From: Flavobacterium psychraerolatum
Lineage (GTDB): Bacteria; Bacteroidota; Bacteroidia; Flavobacteriales; Flavobacteriaceae
NCBI RefSeq assembly: GCF_025960985.1
Contig: NZ_JAOQMX010000027.1
Location: forward strand, 1 to 62,833
Direction: 5' to 3'
DNA length: 62,833 nucleotides
Shown one piece after another: positions 17,641-25,230 of this stretch; within the stretch, counting starts at the first letter, position 1, and each line of letters begins with the position of its first letter. A program made the position numbers and the translations under genes. The notes beneath the pieces are model-generated. The model saw only the letters and a list, made by a program, of their open reading frames with translations. It was not told the origin of the DNA and did no database searches.

Positions 17641-17744
17641 TTTGTATTGTGTTTTCTTTGTGGGCACAAGCGGGACGCTTGCGCCAGCAGGGGGAAAATA
17701 ATAACGATCTAATTAACCCCAATGCAACGAGTTTCTTTTTTTGT

Positions 17745-17995
17745 TAGCTCAGCGTTATTTCACAGAGTTTCACAAAGGAAACGCAGAGTTTCGCAAAGCA
17801 TTTCTACAATCTTGTCCTTGCGAGGAACGAAGCAATCACGCAAAGTATTTCTACAATCTTGTCCTTCTGATAGAATCTCAAGGAACGGTTTGGACAATTT
17901 CTTGTTACCATTTGAAGACTCGCTACTGTTGTACATGCAAAGTCAGGAGACATTTGCACAGCGGTTCTAAGACGGTTTTGTTATTGCGAGTACAC
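17745..17995. repeat. Island repeat R1, copy D
   Basis: Carries the same middle segment as copy B (TTGCGAGGAACGAAGCAATC) and the same end (GCAAAGTCAGGAGACATTTG followed by GCGGTTCTAAG). Same orientation as the other copies. Confidence 0.75.
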
Positions 17996-18043
17996 TTCGA
18001 AGAGTTGGTTCTCCCGAAAAAGTGGGACAGGGTGTTCAACCGA

Positions 18044-18096
18044 GGTTTCATTGTAGGCTTTTCAAGCCCAACGAAAGCTTAGCTGTTAGCAACAGT
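18044..18096. repeat. Island repeat R2, copy 2 (hairpin-forming)
   Basis: First 33 bases identical to the copy at 14882; the last 20 differ but keep GTTAG and CAGT. It ends immediately before the 3' end of the minus-strand gene 18099-18545. Confidence 0.75.
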
Positions 18097-18098
18097 AA

Positions 18099-18545
18099 TT
18101 ATACTTTAGTTGTTTTATTATATGTTTTTATACTTTTGTTTATTAGTAGTATTATTGATAAAAATAGACTTATGGTTAAAATTAATAGTATAAAAACAAA
18201 ATAACCTTCAATTGTAATTCCAAGTATTTCGATTTTAAGAAAATATAATTTTAAGTATCTTGCAATTAAACTACTTAAATATAAAAAAAGTGAAAACCAT
18301 AAACAAGCAATAATGTATTTGTTGAATAATCTCATTTTTCTAATGTACAGAATATAGTTTTGTTCTTTTTGAGTATGTGATATAACTTTTTCTCCAAGTT
18401 TTAAAGTTTCGTTTAGTTCTTTCAGTAAATCTTTTTTATTTAAGATAAATGAATATATTACGGTATATAAAGTAGCACAAAAACCAAAAATAACTAGTGC
18501 AAAGTTAGAGATGTCAGATAAAATACTGGTAAAGAAAGTTTCCAT
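18099..18545 (-). CDS. Small membrane protein of unknown function (three predicted TM helices)
   Basis: A 148-residue integral membrane protein. Hydrophobic segments: about 11-33 (ISNFALVIFGFCATLYTVIY), about 75-95 (YIIACLWFSLFLYLSSLI) and about 108-135 (EGYFVFILLILTISLFLSIILL). Between the first two lies a charged helical stretch of about 40 residues (KKDLLKELNETLKLGEKVIS) likely to be cytosolic. It starts 8 bases after the stop codon of the soluble protein gene 18554-19495, so the two form an operon. The arrangement (small multi-pass protein plus larger charged partner in a repeat-rich island) is seen in several phage-defence systems, but I recognise no defence family. Function unknown. Confidence 0.7.
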   Translation of the reverse strand: METFFTSILSDISNFALVIFGFCATLYTVIYSFILNKKDLLKELNETLKLGEKVISHTQKEQNYILYIRKMRLFNKYIIACLWFSLFLYLSSLIARYLKLYFLKIEILGITIEGYFVFILLILTISLFLSIILLINKSIKTYNKTTKV

Positions 18546-18553
18546 GATTTAAT

Positions 18554-19495
18554 TTATTTACTTTCTTTTATAAATTCAGTCAGCACTGAATTTAAATTTT
18601 TAACAATAAAATCGTTTTCAAACATTCTAATTATATTTGAGTTGTCAAATGTTATTTGAGTATTAAAAATTTCTTCAATCGTTTGGGAAAATTTATTTAA
18701 ATCATTTTTTCGTTCTTCTGTGATTCGTAATTCTCGGTTATTTTTGATAAGTTTAATTATTCTACGATTAAAATCATCTTTTTCTGCTAATAAATCTTCA
18801 AATTTTTCAGAAGGGATATTTTCATATTTTGTTTTTCTGCTTTTACTTATCTTTGAAGTAATAACATATTTTCTCAAAATAATATCATTTTCTTCGCTGT
18901 TTTCATAAAATGACGAAAGTTGAACTTCCATATTCTCTAATATTTTTTCTTCTCGAATTTCTTTTATTATATTTTCTAATTTTAAATTTCTAATTTTTAT
19001 ATATAATATTTTGTTACAAACTAATTTTGCAATAGAAATAATCTCATATGTTTCTTTTGTTGGATCATCGTAAATAAAAAATTTCCATTGATATTTAAAC
19101 GAACTTGAGTCATCACCATAAATACTTGGATAGATTAATACAAAGTTGGTTTCACTACCAAGTTTATGGTTTTTCTTAAAATTAATTTTAGTGTCAATTT
19201 CTACAAAACCATCGATCAAGTTTGTATTAAATGCTGTTATTTTGAGGAGTAATGTTGGGACACTTTCAAAATCAAAATCAAAATATTCGATGTTAGCAAT
19301 CTGAGTCTCTTTGACTTTATTGAATTTAGATTTCTTTATTATCGGTTTGTGTTGATTGAACTTATCAATTTTATCTTTAATAAATTTAATCATTGATAAA
19401 TAATTTGCTTCTTCAAACATACCTTTTTCATTCTCAATCATTTCTGAAGAAAATATTGGAACCTTAATTTTATGATTTGAATTATTTTCGCTCAT
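18554..19495 (-). CDS. Charged soluble protein of unknown function, partner of a small membrane protein
   Basis: A 313-residue protein counted from the ATG at 19495. An upstream ATG at 19567 would add 24 residues, but those are encoded by the duplicated R3 leader and are probably untranslated. Lysine-, glutamate- and asparagine-rich, no signal peptide or membrane segment. The first half alternates beta strands (IEYFDFDFESVPTLLLKITAF, TNFVLIYPSIYG, YQWKFFIYDD); the second half is largely helical (IKEIREEKILENMEVQLSSF, LAEKDDFNRRIIKLIKNNRE). I recognise no catalytic motif. Operon with the membrane protein 8 bases downstream. It could be a sensor or effector of an island-borne two-gene system. 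Confidence 0.65.
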   Translation of the reverse strand: MSENNSNHKIKVPIFSSEMIENEKGMFEEANYLSMIKFIKDKIDKFNQHKPIIKKSKFNKVKETQIANIEYFDFDFESVPTLLLKITAFNTNLIDGFVEIDTKINFKKNHKLGSETNFVLIYPSIYGDDSSSFKYQWKFFIYDDPTKETYEIISIAKLVCNKILYIKIRNLKLENIIKEIREEKILENMEVQLSSFYENSEENDIILRKYVITSKISKSRKTKYENIPSEKFEDLLAEKDDFNRRIIKLIKNNRELRITEERKNDLNKFSQTIEEIFNTQITFDNSNIIRMFENDFIVKNLNSVLTEFIKESK

Positions 19496-19521
19496 TATTA
19501 CTACGATTTTTGTACTATTGT

Positions 19522-19711
19522 TGCTAACTTCTATATAAGCGAAACAAACCTTCTCATAAACTCCCATAATCGGGTGCCTTTGCGAAGCTTTGTTTCGCTT
19601 TATTCTTAAATCAAATATATAAAAAATAACTTATAAAATATTAAAATGATTTTGTATTTGTACGTCAATTTTGCAAATCGAAATTATGAAAACAAAAACG
19701 CTCTAATCAGC
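19522..19711. repeat. Island repeat R3, copy 2 (shared promoter-leader)
   Basis: Second copy of the unit at 17122-17308. Here the inverted repeat is perfect: AAGCGAAACAAA (19537-19548) with TTTGTTTCGCTT (19589-19600), 12-bp arms and a 40-base loop. It lies directly upstream of the two-gene unit 18099-19495. The rest of the gap up to 19950 holds a dispersed hairpin repeat and a gene remnant. Confidence 0.7.
19612..19619 (-). promoter_or_regulatory. Candidate -7 element in R3, copy 2
   Basis: TATATTTG on the minus strand, conserved with 17209-17216. It predicts a start near 19605 and a leader of about 110 bases containing the 12-bp inverted repeat, ahead of the ATG at 19495. Confidence 0.5.
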
Positions 19712-19782
19712 CCCGATAGCAGTGAAAATCCTCTTGTATGGCGATAGCAAATACAAGAGATTGCAACGAATAGCGGGAGCAG
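19712..19782. repeat. Dispersed flavobacterial hairpin repeat
   Basis: Core CTCTTGTAT (19731-19739) and ATACAAGAG (19751-19759) are exact inverted arms, framed by CCCGATAGCAGTGAAAATC on the left and ATTGCAACGAATAGCGGGAG on the right. From memory this frame is a common intergenic repeat in Flavobacterium and relatives, with variable arms. It forms the right edge of the island repeats. Confidence 0.7.
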
Positions 19783-19819
19783 ACGTCATTATGAAAACAA
19801 CTATTTCTGCTCCTACTAA

Positions 19820-19945
19820 TTAAGGTAAAATCCAATTGATTTGGTCGGATAATTTTCCGGCTTTGACTTCTATTTTGTTGTTTCCTTTTTGGAGTTCTAT
19901 ATTTTTGAATTCGATGATTCGAATATCGGATATCAGTTTTTGGGT
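19820..19945 (-). pseudogene. Remnant of a glycoside-hydrolase C-terminus (GH2-like)
   Basis: A start-less frame of about 41 codons ending in a stop at 19820-19822. Translated on the minus strand it ends RIIEFKNIELQKGNNKIEV then KAGKLSDQINWILP, which resembles the last strands of GH2-type or related secreted glycosidases. It sits right after the Asp-box gene's stop codon in another frame. It suggests that a further galactan-locus gene was removed at this point, perhaps when the island arrived. It does not match the end of the intact GH2 gene here, so it is not a duplicate of that. Confidence 0.45.
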
Positions 19946-19950
19946 TATGA

Positions 19951-22560
19951 TTATTTCTCCTTTGCTACATAAAAACCGCTTCCATAAGTAGAAAGATAGT
20001 ATTTATTTGGGGTGAAATAGTCAATGGCAATATCATTGATTCGGTCAGATTGTCCGTTCCCTTTATTGATTTTGCTCCACGTTTTTCCTCCATCTTTGGA
20101 TAGAAAAGCTCCTGGGTTAATCAATTCCACCTTTACATTAGCAAGGGTATTAATCAATATAATATTTGGATTATAAGGGGCAACTTCGACACGATTAACC
20201 CAAGGATAATCGAATATTTTTCTCCAAGATTTCATTTGGTCACTACTTACCCATAGACCGCCATCGTTTTCATTTGCATTTTTATATCCAGATGTGATGT
20301 ACACTTTTCCGTCTTTGGCAAAATGAATATCGTTAATTCCAAATTTGCCCGCAATTTCGATAGTGGATGGAACAACAGACCAGTTGGCTCCGTTATTGGT
20401 CGAAAAATAAAGTCCGCCTTTGTCATTTTGAATGCAAGTAAATAAGGTATTCGGGTTGCTTGGGTCAAATTTAATCGTTGTCGTGTCTAGTGAAGCAGGC
20501 AAACCAGCGTTTGGTTCTGTCCATGTTTTTCCGCCGTCAATCGATTTATGGATTCCAAAACCTGTTTCGCTATCGCCCACATATTCCATGTTTTTGGCTG
20601 CTTTAGGTACACAAAAGTACATAGTGTCTGGATTGTTTGGGTCAATTATCAAACTCAATTGATGTACCGATTGGTCGCCAGAATGCGCTTTTACTTCCCA
20701 AGCAGGAATAGGAGTTCCGTATTTTACCCAAGTTTCGCCACTATCAGTAGAGCGGTACAACTCGCCACGGCCTTTTTGTCTAAAAAACAAAGCAAAGTGA
20801 ATTTTGGGGTCTTTAGGGTGAATAGCATAACAACTCACCGAAATTTCATCGTCTAGTAATCGTATGCAAGTCGCTGCTTGCGCACCTGGACGTTCTGGAC
20901 TCGTTTCATTATTCGTAATCCACAAACTGTTTTCGCCCGCAGAACAATAGACTTTGTTTGGCGTTAAATAGCTTTGGTAAAAGCCATGTCCGGGTAAGTT
21001 GCTATTTCCCGCACCAATATAACTCTCGGTCCCAGGAGAAGTTTGCACATCGTCAATATCTACCCAAGTATCTCCTTTGTCGTAGGACATCAAAGAAATT
21101 TTTGCCATTTGTGTATGCAATACCGTTCCATCGGCATTGAATATTCCGAAATTGGTCGATTTACGATCATAGTCATCTCGGTTTTCCCATTGGTGTAGGT
21201 ATTTCAATTTGACATTGCTACCCAATGGATTTCCTCTATCTTTCCAATATTTAATATCAGGACCAGAATTCCAATTTTTTCCATTTCGAAAAGTAACGTA
21301 CCAATTTTTCCCTCCATCTTTGGATCTCCACATACAGCCGGGCATAAAATTATTTCGAGCCATATTCGAAAACATGTTTACCAAATAAACATTGTTGGCA
21401 TCATTTGGATCAACCTGAATTTGGCAGAAATTATGCGTGATTTTTGAGGGCATTTCTGGATATAATTTTTTAGCTTTTTCTATCGAAATACCAAAGAAAT
21501 ACGCCACCGCATTGTAATAGGTTTGCAGTACCGATTTATTGTTTTTGAATTGCTTTAAGTCCAGTGCTAGGTTACCATCAACGTTGGTCCAGCTTTCGCC
21601 ACGATCTGTACTCTTAAAAATTCCGCCAGATTGGTCGGTGACCGTACTTCCATCGGCTTTCCAAACACGGTTGCTTAGCACATACATCGTGAGTTTGTCT
21701 GTTTTAGGGTCGTATTGTGAGCTGACGCTTCGCAAAACGGCATTATCAATTCCTTTTGATTTAAGTTCCCAGTTTTTGCCGGCATCGCTACTTTTATAAA
21801 AGCCGCTGCTGGTCGTTGCATAGAGGATATTGGAGTTTTTTGGGTCTACAGCCACTGTTTCTACTTCTGTATTTGGCTGAAGTCCACTGGTGATTAAATC
21901 CCAACTTTTTCCTTTGTTGGTACTTTTCCAGATTTTAGCTAGACTGTTTTTGTCAATTAAGTTGCCTCGAGGATTTTCTTGGCTAAATAATATGCGCCCT
22001 GTGTTTCGTAATTGTCCGGCACCCAGATACCAAATATTTTCGTTTTTTGGATCCACCGCAACACAAGCCAAAAACGCTTTTGCGAAGGTGTCAACCGTTG
22101 TTTGTTGTTTTTGCCATGACTTTCCTTTGTCATTGGTAAAGAAAATACCATTATTTTTTAAATCGGTACAAAAACCAAAGTTAGGATTCTGACGTGAAAA
22201 ATCGATACTTCCTAGTTCTTGAGGACCTCTTTCTCCCGATTTTATTCCAGGACCATCTTCGTCCAAAATGGTTTCATAGGTAAAACCTTTGTTGGTTGTT
22301 CTATAAGTATTGCCCATATTCGGCGAAATATAGAGCACGTTGGAATCGGTAGGATGCCACATCGCCGATTTATTATTTCCGCTCATTCCAGGACCAAATT
22401 GTTGCCAAATGATATCGGTATCTGAGACGATATTTTTCTTTTTTAAATCACTAAAATTGATAGGATTTTTTGCTTTTATCGAAGGATAATTCTCTTGGCT
22501 TTGTGCCCAAAAAGGGAGTAATGCAAAAGTTACAGTTAAGCTAATTAATAATGGTTTCAT
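19951..22560 (-). CDS. Secreted Asp-box (BNR) double beta-propeller protein, putative glycoside hydrolase
   Basis: An 869-residue exported protein. I take the ATG at 22560 because a clear signal peptide starts there (MKPLLISLTVTFALLPFWAQS); an ATG ten codons upstream adds a polar tail. About a dozen Asp-box motifs (S-x-D-x-G-x-x-W) run through the chain, e.g. TNDKGKSW, SSDAGKNW, STDRGESW, SKDGGKNW, STDSGETW, SIDGGKTW and SKDGGKTW. Length and spacing suggest two seven-bladed propellers, the architecture of GH74 enzymes and sortilin/VPS10-like proteins. No TonB-plug, carbohydrate-binding module or sorting domain was seen. It is placed in the galactan locus, so a galactan-active hydrolase or lyase is plausible, but no characterised agar/porphyran enzyme of this architecture comes to mind. 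Confidence 0.8.
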   Translation of the reverse strand: MKPLLISLTVTFALLPFWAQSQENYPSIKAKNPINFSDLKKKNIVSDTDIIWQQFGPGMSGNNKSAMWHPTDSNVLYISPNMGNTYRTTNKGFTYETILDEDGPGIKSGERGPQELGSIDFSRQNPNFGFCTDLKNNGIFFTNDKGKSWQKQQTTVDTFAKAFLACVAVDPKNENIWYLGAGQLRNTGRILFSQENPRGNLIDKNSLAKIWKSTNKGKSWDLITSGLQPNTEVETVAVDPKNSNILYATTSSGFYKSSDAGKNWELKSKGIDNAVLRSVSSQYDPKTDKLTMYVLSNRVWKADGSTVTDQSGGIFKSTDRGESWTNVDGNLALDLKQFKNNKSVLQTYYNAVAYFFGISIEKAKKLYPEMPSKITHNFCQIQVDPNDANNVYLVNMFSNMARNNFMPGCMWRSKDGGKNWYVTFRNGKNWNSGPDIKYWKDRGNPLGSNVKLKYLHQWENRDDYDRKSTNFGIFNADGTVLHTQMAKISLMSYDKGDTWVDIDDVQTSPGTESYIGAGNSNLPGHGFYQSYLTPNKVYCSAGENSLWITNNETSPERPGAQAATCIRLLDDEISVSCYAIHPKDPKIHFALFFRQKGRGELYRSTDSGETWVKYGTPIPAWEVKAHSGDQSVHQLSLIIDPNNPDTMYFCVPKAAKNMEYVGDSETGFGIHKSIDGGKTWTEPNAGLPASLDTTTIKFDPSNPNTLFTCIQNDKGGLYFSTNNGANWSVVPSTIEIAGKFGINDIHFAKDGKVYITSGYKNANENDGGLWVSSDQMKSWRKIFDYPWVNRVEVAPYNPNIILINTLANVKVELINPGAFLSKDGGKTWSKINKGNGQSDRINDIAIDYFTPNKYYLSTYGSGFYVAKEK

Positions 22561-23114
22561 AGTTAAGCTTGGATAGAAATTGATACTCAAAATTAGTTCT
22601 TCTGCAACAGTTGTAGTACTTCATATGGTTTTTTTTATGAAATAAGAATCGCTTTTTAATGAATTATTTAAAATAGTAATCACCGCGAATCGTTACTACC
22701 AAATTTTGAAGACGAATTACTAATCATTAAACTAAATTAAATTACAATTGAAAAATGCATAGCAAAAGAATACTCAAATAACATTTATACTTGATGAAAA
22801 TGGTGAAATAGAATTTTAGGATTAAAAATCTAGTGTTGATGTGGTTGAGAATATTGCTAAAGAAAATGATATTGTCGTAAAAAGAATGGTGTTAGTATTG
22901 AAAAGAAACATTAATTTAGATTGAGAAATTTTAGAATATCTATTTTAATTGAGAATTCTAAAATTCAGTTGAATAAGCTATTTTTTCTTCTTTTGTAAGA
23001 AAGACTAGCATTTTGGAGTATTATTAGGTGACAAATGGTTTTTGTGTTTTTTAATTGTGAAATAGTGTATAATTTAGTTTTATAATAAAATTTAACCTGT
23101 ACTAAAATAAAAGT
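22561..23114. other. Divergent spacer between Asp-box and GH16 genes
   Basis: 554 AT-rich bases that must hold promoters for both diverging genes. A TTG with TATAATTTAG near 23050-23080 may serve GH16 but fits the consensus poorly. The middle holds a broken reading frame (22784-22924). Confidence 0.45.
22784..22924 (+). pseudogene. Possible degraded gene fragment
   Basis: A constant frame of 46 codons broken by two in-frame stops. The readable part, FILDENGEIEF and then KSSVDVVENIAKENDIVVK, has protein-like composition. I cannot assign a family. It may equally be chance in AT-rich DNA. Confidence 0.2.
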
Positions 23115-23999
23115 ATGAATTCAAATCACAACAATTTCAAAATAGCTTTAACGCTAGTAACTTCACTTTTTATAACGGGACTTTCTGCTCAAAAAGGGCC
23201 TTTTTTTGAAAAAGGAAATGATCCAAAACCTGCAACTCAAAATTGGTCATTAGTCAAAGAAATGTCCGATGAGTTTGATGGTAAAAAAATGGATGAGTCG
23301 AAATGGCAAATATCAGGTCAAGGCTGGATTGGTCGTGCTCCAGGATTATTTTTGGCTGAAAATGTAAGTATATCAGATGGGAGTCTAAAAATAATTTCTA
23401 AAATGTTGCCCGAAAAAGTGGTGAAACAAGGAAAAGAATTTACGCACAGTGGCGGTTATGTGGGGTCGAGAGTAGGAAATACGTATGGGTATTATGAGTG
23501 TGAAGTAAAAGCAAATAAAACCTTTATGTCAACAACTTTTTGGTTGATTAATGAAGGGAAAAATGTCGAAGGTTGCGATAAGAGAACTACCGAATTAGAT
23601 ATTTTAGAAACTGTTGGCCAAATTACTAGTCCAAAGGAATGGATGAAAAATTTTGACCAACAAATGAATTCGAACACACACAGTAGAAATATTCCTGATG
23701 GTTGCGATTATAAGAAAGCCAGTAATGGAGCAAAGGCAGCAGTCAATGGAAAGGTATATGATGATTTTCATGTGTATGGTGTTTGGTGGAAAAGTGCTGA
23801 CGAGGTACAATTCTTTTTAGATGGTAAACATACTTCGACTGTAAAACCACCTGCAAATTTTGATATTGCCATGTATTTACGATTGGTAGTGGAGACCTAT
23901 GACTGGAATCCAGTTCCTGAAGATGGAGGATTGAATGGCTCTTTGAAGGACAGAACGACTACGTATAACTGGGTACGCTCTTGGAAATTGGTGAATTAA
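23115..23999 (+). CDS. GH16 endo-hydrolase, probable beta-porphyranase or beta-agarase
   Basis: A 294-residue secreted GH16 enzyme (signal peptide ending near GLSAQ) with no extra module. The retaining catalytic signature E-x-D-x-x-E is TELDILE: nucleophile E160, D162, acid/base E165. Preceding MSTTFWLINEG and the following N-terminal substrate-cleft tryptophans (GWIGRAP, FHVYGVWW) fit the agarase/porphyranase branch. It would cut beta-1,4 linkages within red-algal galactan. GH16 agarases and porphyranases differ in a few cleft residues that I cannot resolve by eye; the neighbouring 6-O-methyl-galactose P450 system favours porphyran. Terminator at 24007-24041. Confidence 0.85.
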   Translation: MNSNHNNFKIALTLVTSLFITGLSAQKGPFFEKGNDPKPATQNWSLVKEMSDEFDGKKMDESKWQISGQGWIGRAPGLFLAENVSISDGSLKIISKMLPEKVVKQGKEFTHSGGYVGSRVGNTYGYYECEVKANKTFMSTTFWLINEGKNVEGCDKRTTELDILETVGQITSPKEWMKNFDQQMNSNTHSRNIPDGCDYKKASNGAKAAVNGKVYDDFHVYGVWWKSADEVQFFLDGKHTSTVKPPANFDIAMYLRLVVETYDWNPVPEDGGLNGSLKDRTTTYNWVRSWKLVN

Positions 24000-24006
24000 T
24001 AATAGA

Positions 24007-24041
24007 AAGCCCTAAATCATTTTAAAATTTAGGGCTTTTTT
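24007..24041. terminator. Bidirectional terminator between GH16 and AraC genes
   Basis: Arms AAGCCCTAAAT and ATTTAGGGCTT around a short A/T loop, T run after it. It serves GH16 on the plus strand and, weakly, the converging regulator gene. Confidence 0.85.
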
Positions 24042-24078
24042 GTGCATTGTAAAAAGTGATTATTGTACTATAAAAGAT

Positions 24079-24915
24079 TTACTTCAAAAACTTTTTACGG
24101 TATTTTGTTGGTGACATTTCATAGACTTCATTGAATTTTTTGAAGAAAAAAGGTGGCGATTCGTACCCACAGTCATAGCTAATTTGCGAAACCGATTTGT
24201 CTGAATACAATAGCATTCTACTAGCCATATTGATGCGGTATTCGTTCAAAAAAGTAAAAAAAGACCGCCCCATCATTTTGTTGAAAAAACGAGAAAACGA
24301 CTGTTCAGACATGTTGACCAAGTCGGCTACTTCTTTCAAATAAATTTTACGTTCAAAACTCTTTTCGATAAAATCATGAACTCTAGTTATTCGGTTATTA
24401 TGTTCATGCGGAATATCATCTACAAAACTCGCGTCAGATAAAGTAGTGTAGGGACATTTGGATAAGCGCAGCAAGAAACCTAAGAAGTTAATATACAAAT
24501 CATCGCTGCTTAGTGTTAGTAAATTTTTCAATTCAGGAATGAGTTGTTCAATAGATTTTTTTTCGAAAATAATACCTTTGGAGGCAGTAGTGAGCATTTC
24601 GAATAATGTATCTAATTCGGGTACTTTTGCAAAAACGCCTTTGTTCCATTGAATGACTATCGACTGAGAAAGTACCCCATCCTGTTCCTGATTTTTCCAG
24701 CAATGTGGTAAATTGGAACGAACCAAAACCAATTCTCCCGGTTCATAAGGACCTACATAATCGCCAATAAACTTAGTTCCAAAACTAGATTCTATAAAAG
24801 TCAATTCGTGCTGTGGATGAAAATGCCATGGCACCTCAAAATTATCCTCTTGATACGTAAAAGCCGTAATTGTCTTTTGTTCCCCTAAGTGTATGGGTTC
24901 TAGAATTGGTTTCAT
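24079..24915 (-). CDS. AraC-family transcriptional regulator with N-terminal cupin
   Basis: A 278-residue cytosolic regulator. The N-terminal cupin-like sensor domain carries the histidine-rich strand VPWHFHPQHELTFI near residue 30-43 and PHCW near 70. The C-terminal AraC domain (about 180-278) has both helix-turn-helix units: YLKEVADLVNMSEQSFSRFF and SVSQISYDCGYESPPFFFKK, followed by the usual SPTKYRKKF end. It is divergent from the P450 operon, with 315 bases between them, and is the only DNA-binding regulator inside the galactan locus, so it probably senses a galactose derivative and controls the P450 genes and perhaps the hydrolases. Confidence 0.85.
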   Translation of the reverse strand: MKPILEPIHLGEQKTITAFTYQEDNFEVPWHFHPQHELTFIESSFGTKFIGDYVGPYEPGELVLVRSNLPHCWKNQEQDGVLSQSIVIQWNKGVFAKVPELDTLFEMLTTASKGIIFEKKSIEQLIPELKNLLTLSSDDLYINFLGFLLRLSKCPYTTLSDASFVDDIPHEHNNRITRVHDFIEKSFERKIYLKEVADLVNMSEQSFSRFFNKMMGRSFFTFLNEYRINMASRMLLYSDKSVSQISYDCGYESPPFFFKKFNEVYEMSPTKYRKKFLK

Positions 24916-25230
24916 AGGCTAGTTTTGTTGGTTTTATAGAAATAGTAAAAATCGAATTGATTCCTCTTAATGGTTGTAAAAATAGTACATAGTATTCTAT
25001 ATTGTCTATTAATTTTGTTATTTTTAATAATACGGACAGAATAGTTTACAAATGTGACGTTAAGCAATAGTTTATTTTCAGAGATATTGGCAATATTTGC
25101 ATAGTACAATAGGACAACTGAAACTAGGTTTGAAGATATAGGAACCTTGATTTTTTCTATTCAATCTAAGATTTTAAAACGTAGTTAAGAATTTTAACAA
25201 ATATAGAACACACAACTAACCCTTTTTGAA
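24916..25230. promoter_or_regulatory. Divergent regulatory region of araC-type gene and P450 operon
   Basis: 315 bases. A palindrome ATATTG-G-CAATAT (25084-25096) is a candidate regulator site. TAGGTTTG (25125-25132) fits the -7 consensus for the P450 operon, though its nearest TTG is about 25 bases upstream, wider than ideal. No gene is seen. Confidence 0.45.

Noticed and set aside
17323..18082. Several frames of 82-113 residues
   Set aside because: They follow R1 copies C and D; the same DNA repeats are non-coding in other frames, so the peptides are by-products.
18099..19495. Assignment of the two-gene unit to the Kiwa defence system
   Set aside because: Kiwa also pairs a small membrane protein with a larger soluble one, but gene order is the reverse and I see no DUF4868-like signature.
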